Part shown: one piece after another, positions 22,927 to 35,000 of the stretch
How the letters are laid out: each line of letters begins with the position of its first letter
How positions within the stretch are numbered: position 1 is the first letter of the stretch
Assembly (NCBI GenBank): GCA_000497125.2
Contig: CM035319.1
Location: 372,001-436,000 of the forward strand
Reading direction: 5' to 3'
DNA length: 64,000 nucleotides
Source: Spironucleus salmonicida
Taxonomy: Eukaryota > Fornicata > Diplomonadida > Hexamitidae
The notes under the pieces: generated by a model
The model's input: only the letters and a program-made list of their open reading frames with translations
Database searches by the model: none
Told to the model about the DNA's origin: nothing
Program-made: the position numbers and the translations under genes

Positions 22927-24354
22927 ATGAATAGTGAGGGTGAAGAAGATTGGTCAATCCCAATTCCATAAGCTCTAAGAGAATATCTTATTAATATCTC
23001 AAGTAAACTACACTAATTACAAAAGACAACTACTATCATTGAGTCCACTATTTTAGCAGCCCCAAGCAAGCCAGAAATTATATAGTTTTTAGATTCAAAA
23101 ATTGATATAAATTTTGCAAATGAAGTTGAAATTGATGTTCAGAATCAAATTAAAGCAATAAGAGACTCTCAACAAGATATGCGTACATAGTTTTCAGACT
23201 AACTTTCAGTGTTAAATGATGACTTGTAAGTATTATAAAGGTAAAATAAACAAATTTCTGACTTTAAACAAGATTATGAATAATTTAGAAGAGAAATTAT
23301 TCAACTTAAAAGGTAGACAGAAGAAATTGAGTCAAAATCTTAAGCAAATTTAGCAGAGTATAGAAAAGAACAAGATCTTATTCATAGTACTTTCACTTAA
23401 TTAACAGTTGATGTTAATAATATGGTAGGTGGTGTCGACTCTCTAAACCAACTACAGCTAAAGGTAGATGATAGTGTAGGAGCTTTAAAAAAGGAATTAG
23501 TTAGTAAGTATGACACAATTTTAACATAATCAACGGACTCTAAGGGACTATTATAGTCATTAGTACAAAATGTACCAGATATTTTATCTAAGGCTCGAAC
23601 TTAAATCGAAGGTGATATGAAAGGTTTAATTACATAAGAAAGATAACGTAGAGCTGTTGAATAAAATTATTTTAAAACTGTAGTCAAAGAAATTTAAGAG
23701 AAACTTATTGTTACTGAAAACTAAAACAAGTCATTGAAAGAAGACTTTGACAAAGCTGGTAAAGATTTACTTGTTTATTTAGATATTAAATTAGAAGATA
23801 TGAAAATCGACTTTTAAGAATAAATTAACTAACTTATTGGTAAAAACTAATAGGTTAAATCATCAGTAGATGAAGCAGTTCGTGATTAACAAGAGTAAGT
23901 CACAAAACTTAAATACTTTGAACAAACATTTAGAAATGCAGATAAGCAGTGGAAGTAATCTGTTGCGGATGTCTAACTAAATACCTCAAAGTATGTTGGA
24001 TAATTAGAGGATAGAATTTAAGAAGGTGTTGATTAAGTACGGTCAATGCTTATTAATGCAACTGAAGCATCCAATGAGGCAGCTGAAAAATCAGAGCAGA
24101 TTAAATAAATATGGGAAGGTGAGTGGAAGAAAAGAGAGAACCTAGTAGACGACTAGTTAATCAGTTTAACCAAATTGGCTGAGGAAGTTCGTGGAGCGGT
24201 AGACGGCGAAACTAACGTTAGAATAACTGATATTTCAGAAATCGAGAATAGAATCATAGATATACACGGCAAGATTGACAAAGAGTTAGGCAAGAAAGCA
24301 AGTAAAATCGAAATTGATAAAGCCCTGTACCTGAAAGTCGACAGGCCCTAGTGA
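22927..24354 (+). CDS. coiled-coil protein, 475 aa
   Basis: After a short acidic N-terminus (MNSEGEEDWSIPIPQ) nearly the whole protein is helical, with spectrin- or SMC-like charged heptads (QDMRTQFSDQLSVLNDDLQ and similar). The gene is AT-rich and uses TAA/TAG for most glutamines until about 24150, then becomes GC-rich. It ends with TAG (Gln) directly before TGA. No enzymatic motif; likely cytoskeletal, by inference. Confidence 0.75.
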
Positions 24355-24396
24355 GCCAATTTGTTATTATTATATAGTATCCGGAAACAACAAAAA

Positions 24397-25104
24397 ATGA
24401 CGATCGTGTTTTTTGACTTGGACGGCGTTCTGGTGAAGGAATGTGGTGTCGCAGAATATGGTTACGCATACCTGCTGAATCTCTTAGCCGACCCGGTGTT
24501 CGATCTTTCGCAAGCTCCTGACCCCAAATACTTCAAAATAGCGTCCGAGCTGCGCCCAAAAATCAAAGGCCGTCACCCCATTGCGAAGGTGGAGATCATC
24601 TACAAATTACTATAAATTTCAGCTGCACAAATAGCGCGATTTCCTCCTGTCATGTCTGTCGAGCTCTGGTACGCCGCCCAGAGAACCTTTATCGTCAAAA
24701 ACCACCCAGTAGCCAGCTACATCGTCCCTGGTGCCAAGGAGCTGATATAACGTATGAAGAGTGCGAACATCACGCTCGCCACGCTGACTGCCAACGAGGC
24801 AGGCCAGGCAAAATGGCTATTGGAGTACTGCTGCGTGGAGTTCGACCATATATTCGGTTACGACCTTGAACGGCCTGATTTGGTGCTGAAGTAGGACCTC
24901 CCCAGATAGTTTCTGCGAGAAAATCACTTCGAGCGTGTTTTCGTGATCGGCGACGGCGTCCCGGACGTGTTGGCGGGAAACATTTTGGGGGTAAGCATTG
25001 GGATCGCCTGGGGCGACGATAACTACTAAAAACTGCAGGAAAACGGGGCAAGCCTGGTTTGCCGCGGTGTCGAGGTCGAAAAAATAATGACTTTTGTGGA
25101 GTGA
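24397..25104 (+). CDS. HAD-superfamily hydrolase, 235 aa
   Basis: Haloacid dehalogenase-fold phosphatase. Motif I is DLDGV (nucleophile Asp7, acid/base Asp9). Motif II is the Thr/Ser of LATLTA near residue 135. Motif IV is GDGVPD near residue 185, typical of the phosphoglycolate phosphatase or beta-phosphoglucomutase subfamily. A helical cap lies between motifs I and II. The substrate is unknown, probably a small phosphorylated metabolite. The gene is GC-rich, with only a few TAA/TAG glutamines. A start further upstream is unlikely since ATG at 24397 immediately precedes the first beta strand. Confidence 0.88.
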
Positions 25105-25157
25105 TTAAATTATGAATATTTATATATAATATTATAATATATCGATTGTTTTAAAAT
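25105..25157 (+). promoter_or_regulatory. start-proximal TATAATATTATAATATA element
   Basis: This 53-base spacer between two plus-strand genes is dominated by a TATATATAATATTATAATATAT tract about 20-40 bases before the ATG. Equivalent tracts precede the genes at 46006, 46496 and 53012, supporting a core promoter or initiator role. Confidence 0.4.
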
Positions 25158-25625
25158 ATGCCCAGCCAGCTAGAGCGTTTTCAGCTTCAACAGCTTAGGC
25201 AAAAGAAGACAGCTGATAAAAATAGGATTTTAGAAGCAGTAGTATTTGAGTAGAATAACTTTCAGCAGAAGCCCTACTAGCTTTAAGAGCTGGCGAGACC
25301 TGAAAAAAACCGTCTGGTCAGAAGCAACTAGTAATAAATCAGGGAAAACTAGCCATACTTATAATCTGGTATATATTTTTCGTTTTAATCTTCGTAAATG
25401 ACATAATCGCAGCCATTGTTTAGAAGATAGAGTATCAACTTAACAGATTAAATTGGAGTCACTACAAAAAGCAAACAAAAACCTGTTAATTATTCTTATA
25501 CTTAAATATCTGTTGCATAATTCAAATAAGAATTCGATAAAATAGCACGGTAAGAGGCATTAATGGCAAAAAGCAATTATTTTCAAACCGTGCTACATTA
25601 ATCACGTTCTATGAGTAGAAAATGA
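25158..25625 (+). CDS. hypothetical basic Gln-rich protein, 155 aa
   Basis: Small basic, low-complexity protein (MPSQLERFQLQQLRQKK, then Gln/Ser-rich), likely disordered with a short helical N-terminus. No known domain. It lies tail to tail with the next gene on the opposite strand with just three bases between stop codons, so their transcripts must overlap at the 3' ends. Confidence 0.65.
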
Positions 25626-25628
25626 CAA

Positions 25629-26285
25629 TCACTCCAATAAAGTTATTATCTTTTATGAATCCGCATAATTTAGCTGTTAAACTATGTCTTATTTTATGGT
25701 ACTCATTTTATTTTCTTATACGGCAAATTTCTCTCTAAGCATTATATTCTCTTTCTAATAAAAACTCAGCTTGTCCAAAAGTCGTTCTTAGTCGAACGTT
25801 TATTTTACTGCTTCTGGTGACTACTAGTTATTAAACTGCTTAAGTTTCTCCTCTAAATCTTACATTTTTTAGACCAATAGCAAATTCTAGGATCTTAAAT
25901 TTTAATTTAATACCAATAAATCATTATCTTTTTATGATTGTTAATAAGTTGTAGACATATTAGATAATATTAAGTTAGGTCCCTCGGTTGAATCTACAGA
26001 GATATCATTTAAAATATTAATTGGTATTGGAAGGTTGTTTGAGATCTAGTTTGAATATATAGTGAATGAATCCCTTTGGTTTTTGTTTGCAGATTGGAAG
26101 TCAAAATTATAATTCTTAATAGGCTCATATTTTGATTGAGTAAGTTTATTTGTCGATAAATATTCATCTTTTGGGGCTATAGGTAATCTATTCTTACTAA
26201 ATGAACCATATTTATCTTTATCTAACGTTTGACTTGATTTTTTGCAGGCAAGGTTATGGTTTTACATTATATTTGAAGACATCAT
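25629..26285 (-). CDS. hypothetical protein with C-terminal coiled coil, 218 aa
   Basis: The N-terminal 110 residues are Ser/Asn/Lys-rich and probably disordered (KDKYGSFSKNRLPIAPKDEY). Residues 120-218 form a coiled coil (LLVQKMQDLEEKLKQFNNQ, RLLDKLSFYQKENIMLREK). A double ATG begins the frame. The stop is GAG TGA, three bases from the convergent neighbour's stop. Function unknown. Confidence 0.7.
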
Positions 26286-26400
26286 TTATGAATTACATGA
26301 ATTATATATTTATTATACATAAATCAATATTATTTTTAAAATAAAGTTAGACGCTATATTATATGATATAATATAACAAATAATTTATGAAAAAAATTAA

Positions 26401-26850
26401 TCAAAGCAAATCCTAGAAAAAGTCGTGAAACTCTTAAAATTAGATCTTTCCATCAGCATTAAAATCGATAACTTCAAACATATCATCAATGTCTTACTCT
26501 GTTAAGCTCATATGGCCAATATTAACTAATAATTACTACAACTCTTTTCTATCAATTTCTCCTGAGTCATCCTTATCAACAAGTCTAAATATATTTTTCA
26601 ATTCGGTTTCTTTGTCTTGTGGCTTCAGAATTGTCATAAATTTACAAAATTCATCGAAATCCATGTAACCATTGCCATCTTCATCTACCTTTCCTACATT
26701 CTTAACAATAGATTCACGGGTGTACTTTATATGAAGCTACTTTAACATGGTTTCTATTTCTGCAATATCAATAAAACCGTTACCATCTAAATCAAAAGCT
26801 TTAAATGTTTCATAAAGTTCAGCTTTTAGCTCAGCCGTAACTGTATTCAT
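26401..26850 (-). CDS. calmodulin-like protein, 149 aa
   Basis: Exactly calmodulin length with four EF-hands whose 12-residue loops are all canonical: DLDGNGFIDIAE, DEDGNGYMDFDE, DKDDSGEIDRKE and DFNADGKIQFQE. It should bind four Ca2+ ions and act as a calcium sensor. It differs from true calmodulin in much of the helical sequence (LYETFKAFDL, KFMTILKPQDKETEL), so calmodulin-like or caltractin-like is safer. It is in tandem with a close paralogue immediately upstream on the same strand (26968-27417). Confidence 0.9.
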
Positions 26851-26967
26851 TTAAAAATATATATGGAATGGAAATATATGAGTAATAATATGTACGAACT
26901 TCATAAATTTACTGATAAGTAATATGAATATATTAAGAATAATTATTATATGTTAAATTTTTATCAA

Positions 26968-27417
26968 TCACAGACAATCTTAGAAAAAGTCATGGAACTC
27001 TTAGAAACTAATTAACCCAGATTTAGAAATATTCAATATCTCAAAGCAGTCATCAATTTCCTAATCTGATAATTTCATATGTCCAATATTGACTAGCAAC
27101 TCCTGGAGCTCGGTACGATCAATCTCACCTGAATCATCAGTATCAACTAATTTAAAAATATTTTTAAGTTCTACCTCTTTGTCTTTTGGCTTAATTAAAA
27201 CCATAAACTTACAAAATTCTTCAAAGTCCATGTAACCATTACCATCATCGTCAATTTTATTCATATTTTTCACAATCGTATCAACATTATATTTGATATG
27301 TAACGATTTTAACATAGTTTCTATCTCATTCAAATCAACAAAACCATTACCATCAATATCAAATGCTTTAAAAGTCTCGTATAATTCAGTTCTAAGCTGT
27401 TATGAAATTTCAATCAT
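26968..27417 (-). CDS. calmodulin-like protein, paralogue with degenerate EF4, 149 aa
   Basis: Same length and register as its tandem neighbour, with intact loops DIDGNGFVDLNE, DDDGNGYMDFEE and DTDDSGEIDRTE. The fourth loop is NISKSGLISFQE, which lacks the Asp ligands at positions 1, 3 and 5, so it should bind three Ca2+ ions at most. The block around the second and third EF-hands is almost unchanged between the paralogues, showing a fairly recent tandem duplication followed by decay of site four. Likely a calcium-regulated adaptor with a different C-lobe response. Confidence 0.9.
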
Positions 27418-27574
27418 TTAACTCTAAATCTAAATAACTAATAATATTTAAATAAGATTAATTATTTAGTTTTTGTCAATAGATTATAAATATTTATTGC
27501 ATATAATATACTGATAGAAACATAATAATTTTCTAACTAACATTATTATATCCTAATATATACTTAACCTGAAA

Positions 27575-28102
27575 ATGTTCGCCATTCCCAATTATCCAAT
27601 TCTGATAATCTACGCCACCCAAACTGGCACAACCAAGCAGATAGCTAAAGACCTCCACTCTAACCTCCAAAACTAAGGCTTTTAAGCAATTTTAAAGCAA
27701 ATAAACGGCCTTAAACCTAGCGATTTAACTGGCGTTTCTGCATTCATTTTTGCAACGTCCACGTACGGCGCGGGCGAGTTCCCGCAAATGGCAATTCGGC
27801 CCCTCGCGGAATTCAAAACGCCAGCTTTTGCGCAGCATTTCAAGGGGCTGAAATACGGAATTTTCGGCGTCGGATCCACCGAATTTGCGAGTTTCTGCAG
27901 CGCCGCCGACGCTGCGGAGCGGCTTTTCGAGGGCCTCGGCTGCAGGAAAATCATCGAAATTGGGCGCCTGGACCGGGCGCGGAAGCTGGGCGATCAGCAG
28001 GCCGGGGGCGTCCTGGGCTGGTGCGACGAGTTCGCGCGCTTCGTCCAGCCGGTCGACGGGATGACGATTTGCAGAGAAATCGAGACCATTTTCGAGGAGT
28101 GA
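27575..28102 (+). CDS. single flavodoxin-domain protein, 175 aa
   Basis: FMN-binding flavodoxin-like domain of the diflavin-reductase type. The phosphate loop is ATQTGTTKQIA (residues 14-24). The second loop is ATSTYGAGEFP (about 60-70) and the third is FGVGSTEFASFC (about 98-109) followed by AAERLFEGLGC. The fold is complete but no FAD/NADPH domain follows, so it is a stand-alone electron carrier related to the N-terminal domain of cytochrome P450 or sulfite reductases. The gene starts AT-rich with TAA glutamines and becomes strongly GC-rich after about 27730. It ends GAG TGA, 119 bases from the stop of convergent rubrerythrin. Confidence 0.87.
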
Positions 28103-28221
28103 CGGAGTGTTTTCCTGGAGGAATTGGCACTATCGTGCGGGTTTGGGAATGAGTCTAAAAATAGCATCAAATTAAAAATTTTGATATAATAAAAATAAAA
28201 CTTTTTAAAATCGACGGAATC

Positions 28222-28788
28222 TCACATCTTGGCGTACCAGTCGAGGCCTCTAGGCTCAAATGGCTTGTCGGCCATGCACACGGGGCACTTCATAGGGGCC
28301 TTGGCGCCGACGTGGACGTAGCCGCAGATCATGCAGATCCAGGTCGTGTCGTCCTTCTGGGCGAAGACGCTCTCGGTCTCCACGAGCTTGACCAGGTTGG
28401 CGAACCGCTGGGCGTGGTCGGCCTCGATCTTGGCGAGGTTGCGGAACAGGGCTGCGATGGCGGGGAAGCCCTCGTCGGCGGCCACCTTGGAGAAGGCGGG
28501 GTAGGCGTGCTCGGCCTCCTCGGTCTCGCCGGCGACGGCCAGCTTCAGGTTCTCGAGCGTGGTGCCGAGCTTGCCGGCGGGGTAGCAGGCGTTGATCTCG
28601 AGGTCGCCGCCCTCCAGGAAGGAGAAGAGGCGGAAGGCGTGCTGCTTCTCCATCTCGGCGTTGTTGGCGAAGATGTGCTGGATGTAGGGGAAGCCCTCGT
28701 CCTTGGCCTTGTTGGCGAACTGCATGTAGCGGTTGAACGCCTGCGACTCGCCCGCGAAGGCCTTGAGCACGTTCTTTTCGGTTTCGGA
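28222..28788 (-). repeat. inverted repeat arm A (rubrerythrin core)
   Basis: About 567 bases from the Ser8 codon to the stop codon match 38441-39007 in inverted orientation. Wherever I compared the bases they agree, and all three readable frames give the same translations in both copies. Similarity stops at the TGA on one side and within codon 7 on the other. Confidence 0.85.
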
Positions 28789-28809
28789 ACCCTTGATTGA
28801 CTTAACCAT
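28222..28809 (-). CDS. rubrerythrin copy 1, 195 aa
   Basis: Non-haem di-iron peroxidase that reduces H2O2 in anaerobes. The N-terminal ferritin-like four-helix domain has ligand candidates Glu21, Glu54/His57, Glu95/Glu98 and Glu129/His132. The C-terminal rubredoxin domain has the iron cysteines 159, 162, 175 and 178 (CxxC pairs). Length is normal for bacterial rubrerythrin. The gene is strongly GC-rich and uses CAG for every Gln, with no TAA or TAG, unlike its neighbours. Rubrerythrin in diplomonads is generally thought to be laterally acquired. No N-terminal targeting signal is seen (starts MVKSIKGSE), so it is probably cytosolic. Confidence 0.95.
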   Translation of the reverse strand: MVKSIKGSETEKNVLKAFAGESQAFNRYMQFANKAKDEGFPYIQHIFANNAEMEKQHAFRLFSFLEGGDLEINACYPAGKLGTTLENLKLAVAGETEEAEHAYPAFSKVAADEGFPAIAALFRNLAKIEADHAQRFANLVKLVETESVFAQKDDTTWICMICGYVHVGAKAPMKCPVCMADKPFEPRGLDWYAKM

Positions 28810-29062
28810 TTTGTGAAGGAACGGAAAGATTTGGAAACAAGACTAAAATTAAAATTACAACATATAATCACTATTTAATAGTTTCTACAATATTTATTTT
28901 TTCGATAATACTATTTACAATGTAATATACTACTACTATCCGCACGAAAGTATACATTTTTTATTATATGTCTTATTTTATATACTATTCATATTTTTAC
29001 GAGTATACAACAAAAACTTCGAAGGTACTCAATCTTCACTTTCAGCCAAAATATAAATGTCA
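28810..29062. other. A+T-rich intergenic spacer
   Basis: This 253-base spacer lies between the rubrerythrin start and the stop of the giant solenoid gene. It is A+T-rich with mixed tracts; I see no extra gene. The rubrerythrin promoter should lie in the first 60 bases after 28809. Confidence 0.45.
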
Positions 29063-32000
29063 TCACTTATAATTGTTCTACACCAGTATTTCTTCGAATT
29101 TCTACCGTTATTGCCGCATGTTGTGCCGCAATTCGCCCAATCCGAAATGATCGTAAATGCTCTCAATGGCGTTATCCAAATTGTCAACCCCGTCGCTCTA
29201 GACGATGTAGAAGCTGCTGTTCAGTAGTAGAATGTCACGGCTCTCCTGGACGCGCCCAATGCCCTCCTTGAAAATGCAGCTCAGAGCGATCCCCTGAGGG
29301 CACATTTCCACTCCTTCTTTCAAAATCGAATCGCACAAAAAGCCCGTCCGGAAGCCGATTTCTGCCGTTGGGACGCCCAGCGACACCGCGACGAGCCCCG
29401 GGACGACGAAATTCGTCAGATTCGCGCCGCTGACGGAGCAGCCCAAAACGGCCTGCACGACGTCCAGGAACTTCAGGGCCTGGAACTGCTGCATTCCGGC
29501 GTTCCCGGAGCGCGCGCCAGTTGCCAAAAATAGCGAAATTTCGTGCAAAATGACAAAAAATTCGGCCGAAAATGCAAAATTGTTGAGGCTGTTTAAGTCG
29601 AAAACTTGATCGTCTGGAGTGGTACTCAGCTCCTCCGGTTGGTTCAGTTGCGTGATAATTTGCGCTAAAATTTCGAGGAAAAACGCAGTCGTGTAGGGTG
29701 ATATTTTCGTGTTTGGGGCGCCTCTCGCTGCGAATTTGAACTCGCTGTTGGCGGTCAAATTTGGATAATTTGGGGTCTGTTGGATCACAGGCTCGAAAAT
29801 ATTATTAGCGGTTAAATTCAGCTTTTCGTAGTAAATTTTTTGAGTAGGTGATATAATAGAGGAAAGGAAAGAAACTAATGCTAAAAGTTATTATAGTACA
29901 TAATCTGACCATAATTTCGGTGAAAATTAAGAAAGGATTTTTAAGTATTTTTACTCGAAAATGGCAATTTCTGGTGATTGCGGAACCACGGTTTTGAAGA
30001 ACTGGCCATCTAGTTAATTGTAAGGTTTCGTTGCGAATGCACGCGTGTCGAACGTCTGGAATTGGTTCAGTTGCATGATAATTCGCTTCGTCATTTCGAA
30101 GCAAAAAAGTACAGAATTCGAAAATCCCGACTGGTTTTGCTGAATAGAAAATAATTTCTAATGCCTTGAAACGACGATTTACAAAATCTGTGAACTCGAA
30201 AAAATAATTCCCGCAAAGTCGAAAATTGAGCGGAAAATCGTAATTAAAGTGACATTCAAAATATTCGTAACTACCGAGTCCATAGCTGCCGATAACGGCT
30301 TGATTTGCTGAAGAATGTCAGGCTGCTCCAGATTTAGCTGATTTTAAACAAAAAATTATACTGAATTATTTGTTATTATATTTTATATAATAAGCATATT
30401 AATTGCAAGAATTAAAAAATTTTCTACGGAAAGTCTGTACTTGAAAATCTGCTATATTAAAAGCTTTGAATAAGAATTCAAATTTTCGCTCTAAAACCCG
30501 TAATAATCGTCAGATGACGTGTCCGAAGAGACGTCATCGGGGTCGAATTCGTTGTTTTTTCCGATGAAATCTCTGAAAACATGCTCGAAATCTAGGCAGT
30601 TTTTGATCAGAAACTGTAAGAAAACAGGTACGTGGGACTCATTTTTACGTGAAATGACGTGCAAAATGATGAACGCCTCAACAGAATTCGTACACGAAAG
30701 GGCGTTCAAGTTGATCAGAACCTGCACAGGATTAACTAGAAAAAGCGACAAAACTATAACGTTCAGCTTCTTCACAATCTGCAAATCTGCATTATTTTGA
30801 TTTGACTAAACAGCCAAATTGCAAATTGAATTTGAAAAAAGGAGGTCAAAATTGCTTTTATTTGTGCACAACGCGATGAAATATGCCGTTAAAACGCGTT
30901 TTATCTCGAAATTCGAGTCGTCATGACCATTTTGCTGATCTTTCAGCTGTCTGTTGAAGCTTTACGTCGTCACAAAATCCTTATTCAAAAGTTGAATTTC
31001 TGGAGTAATTTTTTCGTCTTTTTGAGCATTTTCCACTTTAAATTCTAGAGCAAAATTCATTAAATCTTAAACTTGAATGTACCCGCAAATAATATTTACG
31101 AATTCTTGCGAATCCGAGTCGTTTTGGAGCTAAACGTTCTTCAAAAGCCAGGATAGTGCGTGCTTCAAGCAAAAAAGAAGCTCCGCTGCAAATTAATTCT
31201 ACTGTTAAAATCCGAATGGATCCTTAAACTATATTAAACTCTAATGTGTTTCGATCAAATCCTGTAGAATCTCGTTAATTAAAGGAGTAGGAATAAATGA
31301 TTATTATGTGTTTAATATCGGATTTAATAAAATTGTCGCTGAAGCGGAAAGGAGCGGGTGAAACCTGAAAACGAGCAAAAGCGAAACCGGTACGATCATA
31401 TTCGCCTGATTCCGTGACTGGAAGTGCATCGACTATGGTTACTAATATGCACAGTACGATGACGCCTGTACATAGTTCTCGTTGTTGTATAAACATGCTT
31501 TTAGCAAGCTTTTTGACAGCGCAAGCCCCGTCTACTGGTTCCGTAGAAACTGGACCAATTCGCTGCTCTGGCACGTCCCAATCGCCGAATTGCGCAGGAT
31601 AGAGTCCAGCTCGCTCTCCGAGTACGGTGACTGATCGTTAATGCGCAGAATCGGGTTAAGGAAGTTCTGATCGTAGATCGAGTTCGGATTTAGCAGTTGG
31701 AAGAGTTGTTTCAGTGTCAAAATCGACACGTGCTGCACCTTTTCATCCTGAATTTTCGTGTGAATTTTGAACACCGATTGCAGGATCAACGTGTAGTACT
31801 CCTTCACCGCGCAGAGCTGGAAATTACACTACCAGACCTGCTGGTTCCGCAGTGTTTGCTTGGTGTCTTGCAAAAAGTCGCAAAACGCCGAAAGCAGCAC
31901 GCAGTAGAACTGCACAAATGCCAGCTGATGCTGGTTCTGCTCCTTCACGAGTGTGAACGACGTCTGGTACTTGCAAACGTCCTGAAAAATTCGCACAAAC

Positions 32001-35000
32001 GTTTTTATGATCAAAATCGCGTAGTCCGTGAGGCTACTTTTGGCCTAAAATGACTTACTGAGACGCTCGATTTTGGTCTGGCAATAGAACGTGACGGAAT
32101 GTTGCAAAATCTGGTTCTCAAACGAGCTGTAGTCAATCGGGTAGCGTTTAACCTCCACGTCGTATTCCGAGAGTTTGTTGTAATTGTCCAGGTACATCAA
32201 AACATCGTCGTTGGGCTCTTCGATAGTGTCGAATTAGTTGCTAGCGACTAGAGTGTGGAGCGACAGCAGGACGTCGATGGAGTACGTCGAAATCTGCAGG
32301 TAGAGATCCGAGGACTGAATTTGCTTGTAGAACTCGGGAATATGCTGCACAGTCGAGCTGGTGATTATTGAGGCTGGGAGGTCGTATTTTTGCGAGTTGA
32401 AATCGCTTATCAGGCTTGTGAAGAAGCTCGTGAGCAGAATTGTCTTGTTGGCGGTATAAAAAACTTGTTTTTACTGGAAGAGGAAATCGGTGGGAAATAC
32501 GTTTTCGAAAATTTATTTCAGGCTACCTTTGTTGTACTTGATTAGTAGGTTGATTTCTGACGTTATCGCGTCCATTTCGAAGTATTTCAGCAACTTGAAA
32601 ATCGCTAGTTTTACTGTAGTAAAGTTTTCAATAATCTTTAGGTTCGGCTACAGGTGGTTGTAATTTTGTTGTTTCAAGTCCTAGATAGTGTAGTTAAGGT
32701 GCTTAAGTAGAATTGATTATTGTGGTAGAATTTATTTTATGTCTAAAAGGTACATTGTTATATAAGTCGCGTTAAATAATGTTTTGATGAAGTCGTGTTG
32801 GTCGGTTTCGGATGAAATGGTCTTGGTGAGATTTTCAATGGTTATTTATAAAGTTGATACAATTTCGCATAAATAAGTTATTATGTCAGTTTATTGCAAG
32901 TCTTGAACAATTAAAAAGTAAAACGGTCTTTTTTGGTTCATTTCTGTGTTTTGATTAGCGAAAAATGGTTAGATAATATTTTTGTTGTGATACAGGATTT
33001 CTTATAACGGGTTTGACTGATTTAGCGAATAATCTCCAGAAAATAATCTTTAGAACTAGCTAACCGTAAAAGGTTCTTATAAAAAGTCATCTGGTTGCAT
33101 CTTTTCATCATCTTATTCAATTTAGAACACCTCCGCCATAACTAAAGATTGTCCACAAGGAGATCCGAGGGCCCATGACCCAATAATATCAAATAAAACT
33201 AACTGTGCTTAAACTGAATTTTAGACTAAAATTCTTAGCAAGCTTCCGTTAGCACCCTAAATTCGTATTATTGTATTAATTAAACAACATAGGGAGATAT
33301 GGGAAATTTTTTTCTGTGTAAATAAATTGGTGTTAATCATACACAATAGCAGGCCTTCAACTATATTTAATGCATTATCTGATGACTGTAATGCCAAAGA
33401 GCAAATTTAATCTAGTTTAGTAAAAAATAAATTATCATCATCAATAAACTAATAAAATAAGTTAACTGTATTCTCTTTTGATAATTTATCTTTTTAAAGT
33501 TTTATCGATAACTATTCGGTTGTCCTTTATATTCCAATAATTTCGTCTAGAAATTTCATTGAACAAGGCTCAAATACCAAATCTAGTGTATCGTCGATTT
33601 TCTTATGAAACAATATGTTACTAAAATATGTATTTCTTTGAACAAAAAATTATTAATGCAGATAATTTTAAAGGTTTGTCTAGCCTACTAAATTAAAGAA
33701 CACAGAACGTTCGGTGTATTATTAAGTAAGTGCTATGTGAAAAAATTTAAATAAGGCAATATAAATAAAGCATGTCAACTAATTAGGAATATTACTTTAT
33801 TTAGAGTTAACCGTAGTAACTATATTAAATAGATCATTTAATTAAATATTTTTATTTTAAATTAAATTTAACAAAGCTTCCGATATATCAAATACAGCAT
33901 CATCATTATTAATATAAAGAGCCAGTTCTTCAACTGGTATATAAATTTTATCTGAAAAGTATAGTAATATAAATTCTGGCTAACTAGCAACTTAAATTTT
34001 ATCTTAGCTAGTTTAACAGGTACAAAATTTGAATAAATTATGATAATAAAGTTTACCTCCTCTATTAAGGTTTGTAAGATTTTCTAAAATACAAACATTT
34101 CCTTACTGATAAGCATATTGAAGAGCTTTACTAAAATGTCCACATCCTTAATAAATTTATTCATATTCATTGTTATCTTCAAGTAATTTACAAATTTGTA
34201 CTAGAGGTAGACAACTACATACTACAAAATAATGTAGTGCTTCAGCTTTTAAAATTTCTTATTAATTTTCTAAACTAATTGGAGTGGATGAGAAATCGTC
34301 AAGTTAATAAATCTCTGCAATTTATTCTGATGTATCGTCATCTGCATCTAAGCCATTCTAAAAATGAAAAACTACATTTATAATTAAATCCGCAATTTAT
34401 TTAATCATATCTAGCTATAATTTGGTACAGTTTTATTTTTATGATACTAAATATGCATATGAAAAAGAATAACATGAAGATAAACCTTAAATAATTCCAG
34501 CACAAATTATGACTTAATATTAATACTTCAAACGCAAATCTACAAATGGTAGTTACTACAATTAATTTCTTTCGGGTAGATATTTAATTTCTTAATCCAT
34601 CAAAACTTATAATTCTTTAAGATTATTAAACAAAAACTTTTAAATTTTTGCAATAATTATTTAGTCTCGAAGCTATGATATTAAATCTATTGTAATATTA
34701 AAAACTTAACTAAAATGATTTTACATAACTGAATTAGTAGAAAATGGGCATTGTTGCAAGATTGAAGTCAACTATTACTCCTAAGTTGAACTCGTAATAT
34801 TCGATAAATGCTCATTCCCATACAAAGAGATATTCGTAATTAAATCTCCTGTAATATTGGCCGTTGATTCACCATATGCTTTAATTGCTGAAAGTACTTA
34901 TATGATAGTAGTAACTATAAAATGATTTGTAGTAATAGAAAGCGCTTTGGTTTCAGGTTCTATTATTTCATAAAATTTTTATAGTTCCTGCCTGTACTGT

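Noticed and set aside
24770-25051. Arg/Pro-rich minus-strand frame within the HAD gene
   Set aside because: Shadow of the GC-rich 3' half of the hydrolase; the sense frame holds HAD motifs.
28312-28800. Long antisense frame across rubrerythrin copy 1 (about 160 codons), repeated at 38348-38917
   Set aside because: It is a shadow of a GC-rich gene with low TGA/TAA/TAG content on the other strand; the sense frame has a full rubrerythrin domain with all ligands.
33557-33559. A start at the ATG near 33559 for the solenoid gene, making two genes
   Set aside because: The frame stays open upstream with no TGA to the ATG at 35188, and the upstream 540 residues have the same helical character, so one gene is the simpler reading.
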